Assembly: GCF_949987515.2 (NCBI RefSeq)
Contig: NC_082697.1
Location: 24,683,730 to 24,747,729 of the forward strand
DNA: 64,000 nt
Direction: 5' to 3'
From: Delphinus delphis
Lineage: Eukaryota > Chordata > Mammalia > Artiodactyla > Delphinidae
Each line of letters starts with the position of its first letter. Position 1 is the stretch's first letter. The notes under the pieces are model-generated. The model did no database searches. It was not told the DNA's origin and saw nothing but the letters and a program-made list of their open reading frames with translations. This document shows positions 20,730-32,440 of this stretch, one piece after another. Position numbers and translations under genes: made by a program.

Positions 20730-22330
20730 AAAGTGATATCTTCCTCAGAAGAGGGAAGGAAAATAGAAGCTAGGTTCTCTAGGCCTCCGGGGTGACAACC
20801 GAGGCAGGAGTGAGCAGCCACAGGACATAATCTTAGCATAACAGCTCCAGGTTCAATCAGGCAGGGCTCACCTGCAGGCAGTCTCAGACCCATTTCTGCT
20901 ACAGTCAGCACTTGAAGATGCACAACTGCTCATAGACAGTAGGGAGTATAAGACTGGCCATAGAGCAAATAGTCCTTGTCCCAGGAGCCACGCTTGCCAA
21001 TCTGTTTTAGTTCTGTCCAGCTTGCCCCCTAACCTCTTGGCCTCGAAACTCTAACTGCTTCAATCTTCGTGAGGCCTGCTTTTCCCAGCCTGGATCAAAC
21101 ACCATGGTCCTGCAGTTCTAGACTCCTTCCAGTCACAAGAATACCTGACCTTGACTCTTATGAGTGGCTCTATTGTGTGTTGCCTATGCCCTGGCATAAT
21201 AAACCAACTGGCTGTGTTGCCATGGGGGTTAAAAAAATTACCTCACAACATAATAAAAATGCAGCCAAGTCACAAAATGACTCAGTAAAACCCACTTCTA
21301 CTCCCCAACAAAGACAGGTGTCAGGATGCCCAGCATATCACAAAAAGAGGCCCTGGAGTGCAGCTGCCTTCTTAATGACAGGTGACATTAGCGCTCCATG
21401 AGCCCAATCCATGTCCATGTATGAGAACACTATACATGCCATAAATAGATGAAACTCAATCCAGGCAGTCTCTAGGCTGCCTGGAAGAATGTCCAGAGAA
21501 TACAACAGACCTGCAAGACAACCATTCTTGCCTCTGCTTTTTCTGGGCAGCTAACAGCATTTCTCCTTCCTCAGCTGAAGCTGCCTCCAGTTTCCCCTTT
21601 CTCCTTCCCTGAAAGACCAACCCCAAAGGAATCCTCAAGGGAGGCACAAGTAATTACTGTTTTCTTTTCTCCATGCTAATGAAACAGTTGGAAGGTTCCC
21701 CTTCCCCCTCTTGAGCTGGAAGCGAGAATCTCAGGCTTTATAATCTGTAACCAACACACCAAAGCTGGGGCCAGACAGTGCTCTGCAACTGAACTGTACA
21801 GAAGATGGCTTTTTGTCCCTGATAAGACCAGAGCTGGAAGAGGCCCCACCATTTTACAGAAGGAGTGGTAAGACCAGAGTGAGAGGATCTGTCCAAAGTC
21901 ACAGAAGGAAGGCAGTGGCAGGGCCAGAATCAGTCTCCTTACTCCCAATCAGGGCACTTCCCACATCATCCCATCCCACATTCTGTACTAGACTTCCTCT
22001 AGTACAGAATAAATTTGGAGGTGTCCTCAGTGTACCTGGAAACTGGAACTACAAATTTCAAGTTTACACACCAGTTTTTGAATAGGTATTTAAAAAGCAA
22101 TGACAATGCTCTGCAGAAGTGGACTCAGTCCCAGAACTGGGGTTCTGGGGCAGAAAGCCGGGATCTGAGAGACAATGCCAATTTTACCCCAAAATTTAAA
22201 CCACAAGTAGATGGTCAGGCAAAAAAACAATCTGTTAATTTTAGTTGGGATTCAGCTCGGTTACATGAAGACTGTAGATACCAAGGGTGGGGTCAGAACT
22301 AGCCTTAAGAATGAATTTCAGGTCTGGCAG
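20730..22330. other. Mostly non-repeat DNA; one MIR-type piece
   Basis: 21815-21985 reads as a diverged antisense MIR ('ccattttacagaaggag', 'aaagtcacagaagg'). The rest is unassigned. Small open frames on both strands (up to 110 codons at 21069-21401) have no splice or start context. Confidence 0.45.
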
Positions 22331-23420
22331 ATAAAAGACCACTTTAGTATAGAACACTAGGACCTCATATTTCACAGATGAAGAAATCGAATCTAGCACT
22401 ATTTTTTTTTTTCATACATGTGTTGTTTAGAAGGCACCCAGTCTCAGGTGTTTTTGTTCTAGCAGCCCAAACGGACTAAGACACATGGCTTTATCCTAAA
22501 TGTCAGAGGACTGTCTGCTAAGGAGACTGACCAGTGATTATCTTACTTAATTTTCTGGCCAACTGTCCATGTCATTGCTTCTTATCTCAGGGTAATCACA
22601 GAGTTTTGTCCAGAAAACTAATTTTGGGGGGAACTTCTCTCTTTCGCTTGGTGGGGAGTATTTGTCCTCATTTTTATTGGGGTTACCCCATTTATCTGTT
22701 TTTATCTCATCTTTCAGGAATTCCTCATTGTTTTATCTATTGGGAGTATTTCTCCTAGTCTTCCAACTATGTCACAGATCTCTAGCAGACGATCACTCAT
22801 GCCAAAAACCGAATCTGGAAACTGGATTAAGACAATTTCGTAGTTTAAATAACAACACCAAAAGGGAGACATGTCTTTAAAAAGAATTTAACAACCGACA
22901 GATATTTGCAAAATCTCAGTTCAGTACTTTATACAATGGTTATCCTGCAAAACATACAAACTGGGATCTGCCATAACTTGTGCTGTGATATCCCCAAGTG
23001 ACATCTCCCCTTGTTGCAGGAAAGACAGGGGGGCACGAGAGGATGCTCACGTCCCAGGTCTTAGGCGAGTCCCTGGGATGGCTGCCGCGTGTGGGTTCTT
23101 GAACAGGAAAGCATTCAAAAGCGAGCCAAACTAAAATGAAAGATGGTTTACTCAGGGAGAAACAGACTCCACAGACAAGAGTGTGGGCCATCTCAGAAGG
23201 TGAGAAAGGCCTCGAATCTAGCACTATTGGGTGCATCACAGGGAAAAAGACCCAGGGTGAAGCAGCAGACTGAAGGATGCTATGGCTCAGAGCTAGCCAT
23301 GACCTGCCTGCCTAGCCATGGTCAGAGAAAAAGGAAGACAGAGCCTCTGGGAAAAGGAGCCAGCATATGCAAAGGCTGTGCTGAGAAGAAAATGGTTCAA
23401 GTTATTAAACTGGACTAATT
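22331..23420. other. Possible LTR-derived sequence, unclassified
   Basis: 'ttctagcagcccaaacgga' followed by 'ctaagacac' near 22457-22487 is typical wording of old MaLR-type LTR ends. 23080-23220 has primer-site-adjacent style wording ('ctccacagacaagagtgtgg') often seen in retroviral-like LTR fragments. No terminal repeats, gag or pol remnants could be paired, so the class is unsure. Confidence 0.35.
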
Positions 23421-23960
23421 TGTAGAATCTAACACAATTTTTAAATCTTTTTTATTTTTTTAACCTGAAGACAGAATGTCAGCCTCTAAAATCTCTTCCC
23501 TTCCCTCTCACTTCTATCCTAGCTCTATCACTTCAGGTTGGAGTCAGCAACTCAAATCCAGTCCTCAAATAATTCTGACTTCAGGCAGGAAATATTTAAA
23601 ATAGTCTTCACCCTAACTCCCATCTCCTACCCATACGGCCTGGATGTCAACCCTTCCTCTCTGTTCTCCTGTACTACAGAGTTGAGTGTGGCGTTCCTTG
23701 TGGTATTCCAGGATATTGCCACTGCTGACCACCAGGCTTCAACTTCTAGAGGGCACAAAATCATGTACTGTATTCTACAAATGGCCCCAGGTCCATGTGA
23801 GAACGCCTGCCTCAGGTCACCTGCCTAACACCTCAAGCCCTCCTAAGACTAAAGCCCAGCTCTGAATCCAAGACTAAGCCTTCCCACCAGTGTCCATTCC
23901 TCAAAGACTTCCTGCCAGCCTAGACTTATTCTTGAGTTTGCCACTCTCCCCATCCTTCTG
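23420..23960. other. Unassigned, L2-like in part
   Basis: Pyrimidine-rich phrases at 23490-23640 ('ctcttcccttccctctcac') look like decayed L2. The 96-codon plus-strand frame is not supported as a gene. Confidence 0.35.
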
Positions 23961-24340
23961 CAGGGAAGGCAGCATGGTATAGTAGAAATACCACGCATAC
24001 AGATCTGGGTTTGGGCCCTGGATCTGGCCACCTAAACCGGGTATCCTTAAGCATTATGATTTACCTGCTCCCCTATATCCTCTTAAGAGCTTTGATTACT
24101 GTCTGTTTTTTCCACCACTCTCCCCTATGGGAAGAGGGAATATTTAGGTATTTCCCTGTATCCTCAATGAGTCAGTCTCCGTCTACTGAACGATCCTCTA
24201 AAACTAAGTTCCCACATCTGTAAAATGATATCTGTGATGATATCACCTGTCTCAGAGTTATGAGATAAAGGAACACAAAAAATGTAAATTGCCTGGATCA
24301 GTGCCTGGCCTTTATTCTTATACTCTATCAAGGATATCAG
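23960..24340 (+). repeat. MIR SINE, interrupted or decayed
   Basis: 'agcatggtatagtagaaata', 'agatctgggtttgggcc', 'ttcccacatctgtaaaatg' and 'cagtgcctggcc' occur in MIR order but spread over 380 bp, implying an insertion or expansion between about 24060 and 24170. Confidence 0.6.
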
Positions 24341-25480
24341 GGCCAAATGTTTACCTGTACTGAACTAGACTGTCCATCCTAGAGACACCATGCCTGCTGA
24401 ACCCTAGGGTCAGCTGGACCTGACCTCCAGTGTCTGTTCCACTTCAGTAATTAGAGTGAGTGCCAGTTCCTAGAACCTTGCCAGTAAAAACAGCTAGAGA
24501 TATGACTATTCTCCTCACAGTCAAAGGCAGTGAATTGGAAGCAAATGACGTACGTATATACACAAATACTCTAGATTGAAAGGAGGGGAGAACACAGGAT
24601 AAAAGAAAAAAAAGGGAAGAGGTTGTGCTCTGAAGTTGAGGTCTTAAAGAAGAAAGCCCAGATCCTAAGGGGTAGCTGAAGTCATATGAAGGGCCAGGAA
24701 CATGAAACAAATTGGCTGAGGTCACACAGTAAACTAAAGGAAGAAATGAGTTTGGAACCCACCACTGCGGTCTCCCATCTAGTGATTTTTCCTATCCACC
24801 AGGGTAGATGCACAACATTCTAGGAAAAAGGGAGTGAGTCATAAGGGATTCAGTGTAGTAGCAGGGAGAGACGCATAAGGGATATCAAGTGGTACTTACA
24901 TAGTTTCCTGCTTTGAAAGGTGACTGAGAAAGAAATCAATCCAGCCTTTAGTTTTGCAGGGGGAGAATATGCTCTGGAAGTTAAAGGGCAGTAATAAACT
25001 CAATCTGGCCAGAACAAGTGCCAGCAGTTAGGGAAGGGGAAGGGCACAGGATGTCCTCAAACTATCATGAGCCCTTCTCCCACAACACCAGCGGCTCCGG
25101 GAGATCAAAACCCTCTGCCCACCCATCCCCAACTTCACAACTCAAACTGTAAATTAAGTTCCAGGTTTTCTAGGATACCTGTCCTTTCCAATAGCGGGCC
25201 CTCAGATTTATAAAATGGGGGGGTGAAGTATAGAGAAGTAGCAGAATAAGAGTTCTGTGCCATGAGGAAAAATCTGATTCTTTTCTTTGTTCTATTCACA
25301 ATATTCACCTGAACTTCTGGGAAAGTAAGTGATTTGCCCAAGGTCACACAGCTAATAAGGGCAAATCAGGACTTGCCTGCATCCTGTGTCCTTTGTGATA
25401 TAGTGACTTTCAGCAAATTTGACCTTTACAAAGTTTTGAGAGGTAGGTAGGGCAGGTGTTCTCTGCTAAATCATGCTGTC
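24340..25480. other. Unassigned; MIR ends at both sides
   Basis: 24715-24790 and 25320-25400 carry the MIR phrase 'gaggtcacacagtaaac' or 'aggtcacacagctaataa'. Between them no gene or repeat can be named. Confidence 0.45.
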
Positions 25481-25484
25481 CCTT

Positions 25485-25571
25485 CTTCTGAAAAGTCTCA
25501 TTTGACACCTCCAATTCATTTCCAGCTTAGTCCTGACATTTATCTCCTCTTCCAGAACTTTCATAATTACC
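25485..25571 (+). repeat. L2 LINE, left part
   Basis: Sense L2 wording that runs up to the TTCTAACT target site and resumes after the hAT element at 25764. The two pieces together make one L2. Confidence 0.65.
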
Positions 25572-25579
25572 TTCTAACT

Positions 25580-25755
25580 CAGAGGTCAGCAAACTTTTTC
25601 TGTATAGGGCCAGCAGTCTCTGTAGTATTCAACTTTGCCAAGGTAATATGAAAGCAGACATAGAGGAACAAATGAGTGTGGCTGTATTCCAGTACAACTT
25701 TACAAAAAGAGGCAGCAGACTGATTCAGCCCACAGGCCAGTTTGCCTGACATCTG
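25580..25755 (+). mobile_element. hAT-type non-autonomous DNA transposon
   Basis: A 176-bp element with imperfect terminal inverted repeats: it starts CAGAGGTCAGCAAAC and ends GTTTGCCTGACATCTG. It is flanked by a perfect 8-bp TSD TTCTAACT (25572-25579 and 25756-25763). TSD length and CAG-type ends fit the hAT/Charlie group. The internal 'tttctgtatagggccagcag' is a well-known phrase of one such mammalian family. Non-coding. Confidence 0.92.
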
Positions 25756-25763
25756 TTCTAACT

Positions 25764-26215
25764 AATCTCCTGTCTCCAATCACCCTGTCCCTCAATCCAC
25801 CACACACACTCATATCACAATCCTACACCCTCAATGGATCCCCTTTGCCTACAGGATAGTTTAAACTCTACGTCATCCTCTATCATATCCTTCCCTGCAC
25901 ACTGTACTCCATCACAGCAGGCTGTCACCTGGCAACTTCTTACCTTCTACCATGCTCTTCCCTAACCTGCAATGCCCTTCTCCATTCCTCTGCCAATATT
26001 ACCTATTTCAGGGACAAGCTCAAATGCCAACACCTGTGAGAAGTCTTTTCTGGCTCTGCCTTACATAATTAGTCACTATATGGTTATCCCTCACCCACTA
26101 CTGTCTCCCTACTGCCCCCACAATTCTAAGCTTCTCAGGGGCATGGAGTGTGTCTTATTCAACTCTGTATCCCTTGCAGTACCTAACATAACACCCAGTG
26201 TCCACTGACTGAACA
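25764..26215 (+). repeat. L2 LINE, right part
   Basis: Sense L2: 'ctaatctcctgtctcc', 'cctgcaatgcccttctcc', 'gagaagtcttttctggctc', 'ggggcatggagtgtgtc'. Continues the L2 split by the hAT element. Confidence 0.8.
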
Positions 26216-27330
26216 GGCTTCTGGGCTAAGAGAAAGTCATTCGAACATGGTAATCTTTGGTTCTAACAGAACCATGAGATGACTCACAGCATCAACAGAG
26301 CCTTCAGGCTGCTTCAGGGGCTGCCTGCCTCCCTCCCTCCCCATCATGTTCCCTGTCTGGCCAGGTAACTAGTTAAGGTACGGACCAAGACCAGGCATTT
26401 CATTAGGTGGCTTCTAGCCTATGCTGATGCATGTGAAGAGAAGAGGGATCCTATTTTCAGAGCTTCTGGTCCCTGACCTCAAACTGTATCCTTAATACTA
26501 GCTATAAACTGATCCCAGATACAGATTTAGCCCTAGATCAGCAGACAGCCTTCTAACAAGTGCAGATCCCCCAAAGACAGGAGATTTCACCCCGGGAAAG
26601 GCTCAGGGCATTCAATCCAACCTCAACTGAAGTGAGAACTCAAAGGTATGTGGTAAAAATCATCAGAAGCATCTCCTCTGGATACAAAGGGACCTCTACT
26701 GAGATTAAGGGGTCCTGAACAAGCCTGTAGCCTACAAGTAAGACTATCCTAGCTTGAGCAAGCTGTGAGGTCAAAGACTAAATTGCTAATGGGGAAAAAC
26801 AAAACAAACATACAAAAGAATTTTTCTCCTAAGCCCAGAACAGAACAACATTCCATCTGGGTAAGTAAGCTTGTCACAGGCATGGGGTACTTAGCATATC
26901 TGCCATTCCAGGATTACAGCTGTCAAGTTTTAATTAGGGTAATTAGAGTTAAAAATGTAATTTCATTTCAGGGATACTTTGAACAGATTCCATTAATTTC
27001 TTTTTTAAAGGAAAGGAGGGGAAGGCAAGCAGAGGATTTTGCCATCAGAGAAGCAAAAGCCCTGTGCCTGAGCCAACGAACTTTCAAACCACTGCCAAGA
27101 ACCCCCAGCATCTCTGCAGGCTTGGCCCAGAGTGCAGAGGGCTGCTGCTCTTCAGCTTTCCTCCCTAGTTTCCTCCCTGAAACTAAGTTTCAGTCAGCAT
27201 CTGCTAATAAATCCACCTTCTTCTCCCTACCTGCTCCTGTGTTACTACCATTCAGTGACTACTATTACAGCCTTAGGGCTGTAATAGTGAGGGGCAAGGG
27301 CTGTCAATCTGATTGGCTACATGTTACGGA
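26216..27330. other. Non-repeat DNA with regulatory-like sequence
   Basis: A low-repeat stretch. 26920-26990 is AT-rich with clustered homeodomain-type TAATTAG/TAATTA cores. 27261-27288 holds a perfect 12-bp inverted repeat. The 258-codon plus-strand ORF that starts at 26765 runs on into an L2 and lacks coding character. The region could be a conserved non-coding element, but that needs alignment. Confidence 0.4.
27261..27288. other. Perfect 12-bp inverted repeat (hairpin)
   Basis: ACTATTACAGCC, loop TTAG, then the exact reverse complement GGCTGTAATAGT. No repeat family explains it. Confidence 0.9.
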
Positions 27331-27695
27331 CTACTCTAATGTCCACCCCTTTATCAACTGTTCCTGGACACATCTTTATGCTTTCCTTTGTGCTAGTTCC
27401 CTGGTCTGGAGTGTCCTCCTTGCCTTGCCTGCCTCTACTCTTATTACTCTTCCTTCAAAGCCAGATCAAAGTTATCTCCCCCAGAAAAACCCACTTCCAT
27501 GCCTCTGTGATCCCAGAGAATCCTGCGTATGCCTCTATTAAGGCACATACAGAATACTATGGTCTGTTTCCCTGTTTGACTCTGATGTTAGATTGTGAGG
27601 TCTTTCAGGGCAGGGACTGGGTCTTTATCAAGGAATCCTTAGCTAGCACTAGCGCAAGCCCTGACACATAAGAGATACTCAACAAGTATTTGTTG
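27331..27695 (+). repeat. L2 LINE 3' end
   Basis: 'tctggagtgtcctccttgcc', 'attgtgaggtctttcaggg', 'cagggactgggtctttatc', 'agtatttgttgaatgacc': the classic L2 3' terminus in sense orientation. Confidence 0.85.
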
Positions 27696-28064
27696 AATGA
27701 CCAGCTGTAGGGGGAATTTGGTCTGAGCACACTGGTAGCTGAGCACATTAAGCCCTCGGGTTCTACAACGCATAGAAATATCTGGTCGTGAGTCCCTTCC
27801 CTCTCCTTGCATAGGGGCCAGTTCAAAAACCTGACTCAGCCCTCCCACTGATCCCAAATGATGATTGATCTCTCCCACCAGAGACTGCTCATTCCTTAGG
27901 GACCTTGGAAAGGAGATGAGAAAGCCAAAGCAAGCAGAGCATCTCCCCCCATCCTCCTCAACCACTGGTTTTAAGGGATTTCCTCCAGTCTTTGAAGGGT
28001 TCCAGGGAGAAGGCCTCAGCTCCAGTTCAGTCTGTAGAAGGCTAAGGGATGGCCCTGGTTTTTT
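27696..28064. other. Unassigned non-coding DNA
   Basis: No gene or repeat recognised. Open frames on both strands lack context. Confidence 0.4.
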
Positions 28065-28085
28065 AAAAAAAAAAAAAAAAAAAAA

Positions 28086-28205
28086 GGGACTTCCCTGGCC
28101 GTCCAGTGGTTAAGACTCCAAGCTTCCAATGCAGGGGGCACAGGTTCGATCCTTAGTTGGGGAACCAAGATTCCACATGCCATGTGGCGGGTCCAAAAAA
28201 AAAAA
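28086..28205 (+). mobile_element. CHR-2-like short SINE
   Basis: 'gggacttccctggccgtcc' head, tRNA-like 'ggttcgatccttagttgg' and an A tail. It sits directly behind an unusually long A-run (about 21 A, 28065-28085), so it may have landed in the A tail of an older element or have an A-rich TSD. Confidence 0.85.
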
Positions 28206-28760
28206 GGAAAATTCTGAACAGAAAAAGATTCCAAATTAAAAAAAAAATTCATTGGCTTGGAATCAAAGTGTTGCAAATGCTCAGAAATGCTGTAGTGCAG
28301 TACAACAGAGAACATGCTATGTGACATAGGGCAGCCAAGTCACTTCACTCCAGTTTCCTTTTCAACCTATCCCGGTAAGTTGTTAGGGGAAATGAACATA
28401 CAAAGAGGCTTAACCCAATATTAACACTAAATGATGCTGCCATCTGAGGGGGCCTGTATTATGTACCTAGCACTATATTATATATGAGTTTATAAAGGTG
28501 AGGAAAATATATCGATTTCATAGTAATCAGATTCTCCCCAGCTAGGAGTACTCCTCCAGCTTCCTCCCAGGCTCCCCAGGCCTGGCTGCAGGCCCATATC
28601 GATCCACTTCTAATTAGGAACTGTGGCAGTGCTTCTGACAGAAGGTCAGGGCCCAGGCTGCCTCTGCTGGCCTCTGGCCAAAGCCTGAAATGCCTTGGCC
28701 AAGGTAGACAGAGAATGGACACTTTTATCGTAGAAAAGTATCCCAGATTGAACTCATCAT
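28206..28760. other. Non-repeat DNA with a GC-rich patch
   Basis: 28555-28705 is GC-richer than its surroundings, includes the core CTAATTAGG and is open on both strands. A plus-strand acceptor-like 'cttcctcccag' precedes it, but no good donor closes it. It may be a conserved element. No peptide is recognised. Confidence 0.35.
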
Positions 28761-28764
28761 AAAG

Positions 28765-28905
28765 CAGCATAAAATTTTAGAGCTGAAAAGGTCCTTTATG
28801 AGCATGAGCTTTGTTATATTACAGTTGAGAAAGCTAAGGTCCAAAAAAAGATAACTTGTCCAAGGTGGTACAGAAAGATAACGCAGATCTTCTCACTTCT
28901 AGTTC
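28765..28905 (-). repeat. MIR3-type fossil
   Basis: 'ttttagagctgaaaaggtcc' and 'cagttgagaaagctaagg' match the MIR-type repeat beginning 'agagctggaaggg'. Confidence 0.55.
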
Positions 28906-28916
28906 CTTCCTCTACA

Positions 28917-29030
28917 TCAGTATTTCCTAACCTGGCTACACAACAGAAGGACTCTGGGAACTTGTTAACAATACAGTCTTCCAGGCCCCACCCTAGAAAG
29001 TCTGATTTGGAACATCTACAGTGGCTCTGG
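28917..29030 (+). repeat. hAT-type DNA transposon fragment
   Basis: 'cagtatttcctaacctggc', 'gggaacttgttaaca' and 'ccaggccccaccctag' are the wording of the MER5/MER20-like hAT fossils. Right end decayed. Confidence 0.7.
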
Positions 29031-30100
29031 CTCTTTTGCCAGTATATGATCACCTTCCAATAGAAGTGAATGCTGAAATCACAGGATCCAGTTTGGAACT
29101 AGGCTCAAATACACCTTGGCTCATAACAGTGCCATTTAGAAGCAATCCGCTATTGTTTGAGCCAGCCCTCCCCCACCTCCACAATAACAGGGTTACTCTA
29201 GAGGCCTTAGTCAAAGAATCTGTCATAAATGGTTCAGACTTCCTAATGCTAGCTTGGCTGTCGACAAAGATATTTCCTTTCAAAACTAGTCTGAAACTAA
29301 AATGTCTCTATGAAGATGAGAAATAATTAAGGAGGGAGATTTAAGGAATAGTGGGAGATGGTGTGGTATTGAGTGTATGGGACTGGGGCATGGGCAGATG
29401 TGTCTGTATGTAGGGGAGTACTTGTGTGGATACGTAAGGGAGAGGACAGTGTGGTGTCTGTAAGACAGGCTTGCAGATACTTTCGTGGCACACACAATTC
29501 TGTGTATCTAGGTAGAAAACAGTGGGACAAGGGTATAGGAGGATAAATGTGTGGGTATAAGGTGTAAGGGAGATAAGTATTGGTGTGTACGGAACAGAAG
29601 AAATATGTGCACCTTTGTAACTCAGTTGTGTGCGTATGTGTTGCAAAGCATACAAACCTGTAGGGACAGAAGGGAGTGTGTATGTGTCTGTGTGACCCAG
29701 AGACCTGTATGCATGAGAAAACAGACCAATGAGCATTTCTGACTCAACCAGCCCTAGCTTTGCCTGAAGGCTCATACCACTCAAGGGCAGGCCTGTCTGC
29801 AGAAATTTCTCATTAAAATTGACATTTTGACAACTACTAAAAAAAATTAGATGATAACAACACCCCCACCATAGTGGGAGGTAAAAAAAAAAGTCAATGC
29901 CAATAAAACATAAGAGACAGATGAGAAGCAATTATGCCATGATTACTTCTCAGCTTCACAAGAGGAGGTGGTATTTGGAGTTAAATACTGTGTAGCTGAT
30001 TCACATCTCAACCCAAAGGCCTGGATTTCCTGGGTTGCCTGGGGAAGAGGGCAAGAAAGAAGGAATTAGGTGGAGAAAGGTAAACAATAAAGCTAAAAAA
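29031..30100. other. GT-rich degenerate tract and unassigned DNA
   Basis: 29340-29710 is strongly G/T-biased with imperfect TGTGT/GGGAG units, a decayed minisatellite-like tract. The antisense reading gives the 196-codon minus frame at 29341-29931, rich in Thr, Ser, His and Tyr, which is a composition artefact. The flanks are unassigned. Confidence 0.5.
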
Positions 30101-30121
30101 ACAAAAAACTGGAGCATTGGG

Positions 30122-30489
30122 GGGACTTCCCTGGTGGCACAGTGGATAAGAATCCACCTGCCAATGCAGGGGACACAGATTCAAGCCCTAGTCCGGGAAG
30201 ATCCCACATGCCATGAAGCAACTAAGCCTGTGCGTCACAACTACTGAGTCTGTGCTCTAGAGCCCGTGAGCCACAATTACTGAGCCTGCGTGCCACAACT
30301 ACTGAGCCCGCGTGCCACAACTACTGAAGCCCGCACGCCTAGAGCCCATGCTCAGCAACAAGAGAAGCCACCGCAAGGAGAAGCCCAGGCATCGTAACGA
30401 AGAGTAGCCCCCGCATGCCACAACTAGAGGAAGCCCACGTGCAGCAATGAAGACCCAGCACAGACAAAAAAAAATTACAAAAAAGAACA
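30122..30489 (+). mobile_element. CHR-1 SINE, full length
   Basis: Starts 'ggacttccctggtggcacag', ends A-rich, and has a perfect 21-bp TSD (30101-30121 and 30490-30510, containing CTGGAGCATTGGG). This is the longest perfect TSD in the window, suggesting a young insertion. Confidence 0.95.
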
Positions 30490-30734
30490 ACAAAAAACTG
30501 GAGCATTGGGAAGACGAAAGAAAGGGAAAGGACTGAGAAGAAATCAAAAGTAAAAGACAAGTGGGTCACGAGAGAGGGAAGGAAAGAACAGAAAGAAAAA
30601 AGGTAGAAAAGATGGAAGAAAAGAGAATTTCCTTTAGGCTGGCCTAAAAATTTAGCACACATTCTAGAAAGAATTCTAGCTTAGGGCAAGAGTAAATTAG
30701 TAGGTGGGGCCTGACCTCTGTACTCTCTCATTGC

Positions 30735-30975
30735 TTTTACTCTAACCATTCCCTCCACCTGGAATGTTCTTCTCACCATCTTTGCCAACTGAACTTCCCC
30801 TAAATCTCAAAAGAAATATTCAAATACTACCAGCTTCTAGAAGCTTCCAAGATTTCTCTCAGAAGTTATCTCCAAGAACTTCCATAAACTGCCAGAGCAC
30901 TTTATCATATTGCATCTATAGTATTCACTCAACCGAATACCACAGGTATCTATGTACATATATTTCTGTCATTCA
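30735..30975 (+). repeat. L2 LINE fragment
   Basis: 'ccattccctccacctggaat', 'agatttctctcagaagttat', 'agagcactttatcatattgc' in sense order. Confidence 0.65.
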
Positions 30976-32400
30976 TTCTGCAAGTACTATTTGTGCCAGG
31001 CCTGTTACAGAGACACATGGGAAACAGAGATAAACAACACACTGTGTCTTGGTTCATAAGGTCTCAATTTCAGGAATGAAAGCAGATTCAGGTGTGATAC
31101 AGCACCAGAGTACAACTACAGAAGTAGAAGCAAAGTAGAAAGAAGATCAAAATTAATTCTGCTCATGGAGTGATCAGGGAAAGCTTCACTGAAGAGGTAG
31201 CATTTGAACTGGTACGAAAAGATGAGTAAAAGTTTGTCAGGTAAAGACAACAAGGAGCCAAAAGAGTTTCTACTCAGAGGGAATAGTCAAAACAAAGTCA
31301 TTCTACTGAACAGGAGCACAGGGAACAGTGGGTGTTAAACACTGTGCTGCTGACAGAAGGCAGCAAAGAGAGGTGGCACCAGACTATATGAGCCTTATAG
31401 TCAAGTCCATAGTTGAGATTTTATCCTTTCCAACCTGGGGTGGAGGTGGGGAAGGAGAAGGGACATTTTAAATACATATAATCTCCTTTATTTAGTTGCC
31501 CTACTTTAGAGCAAGTCCTCTCAAAACTCCTGGAAACCAGGTCCAATCCCAGGCTCTGCCTACTGCAGTGGCATCACAAGAATTTCGCATGGAGAAGAAG
31601 GGCAACAGTGAGAGAAAAAGAAAGGACGGGGGCGGGGGGTGCAGAAGGGAGGTAGCAGGGTTCAAGGAGGAAGGAGCTGAAAGGGAAGAAAAAGAAGAGG
31701 AAAAGAAGAGGCAAGGAAGATACAGGAGGGAACAGATCTATCTTGGCACTGAGGCTTTTTGCTGCTGAGCTGTCCTCTACATCTTTCTAGGTAGAAAGAA
31801 TAAGGTCAATATGATGCTAGTCACAGAAATAGACCCTTTGCACCAAGATGAGGCTGAGCATATTACTGCCACCTCAACCCTCCCTTTGCTTAGGATGATA
31901 GGGCTGTACTAAGAAGTGGAGTTTGCCCAGCTCTACCAACCATCCCAAAGTATGCCAGAAGCCCCTAGCCCCATGCCCTAAGAGCATGAGGCAGGGGCAC
32001 CAAACAGAAGTCTAGCGTTTGAAGCAGGGGCCTGCCCAAGACCTAAGGCTGCTGCTTAGGTTCCTAGAGGAAAGCTCTGTTACCTTCTCTGGACTTTATT
32101 TCAATCTGCAAAACAAGGGGAGTAAATGTGATGCTCTCTAAGGGCTAAGATATTACAGAAGCTGCTATCCACAGAGAATGATATTTAATGTGGGAATTTT
32201 CCTAACCTATCAAGTCTTAACTTCATTCTTTCCACTCCGACCTATGGCCAGTTTGAAGCCAAGAAGCCAGACTCAGAATGGAAGCCAACCCTGACACTAG
32301 CATCCATGTGGCTCTGTCCAAAGTCTTGTTCTTGCCCAGACCTGTTTATCTCATAGGTCACAAATGGATGCTTAGGCCCAAGGATGTGTTTTGTCTGACC
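30976..32400. other. Old repeat remnants and unassigned DNA
   Basis: 31140-31330 follows the same ancient repeat pattern as 12140-12560 ('agtgatcagggaaagcttc', 'aacaggagcacagggaacag'). 31590-31730 is GA-rich low complexity. 32070-32130 shows a weak MIR core. No gene supported. Confidence 0.45.
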
Positions 32401-32415
32401 CACACATTTGTTTAA

Positions 32416-32440
32416 AAAACAAACAAACAAACAAACAAAC
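32416..32440. repeat. (CAAA)n simple repeat
   Basis: About six tandem CAAA units. Confidence 0.9.

Noticed and set aside
26765..27541. 258-codon plus-strand ORF, the longest in the window
   Set aside because: Its last 70 codons read through an L2, it has no splice or promoter context, and composition is not coding-like.
29341..29931. 196-codon minus-strand ORF
   Set aside because: It is the antisense of a G/T-rich low-complexity tract; the residue bias follows from base composition.
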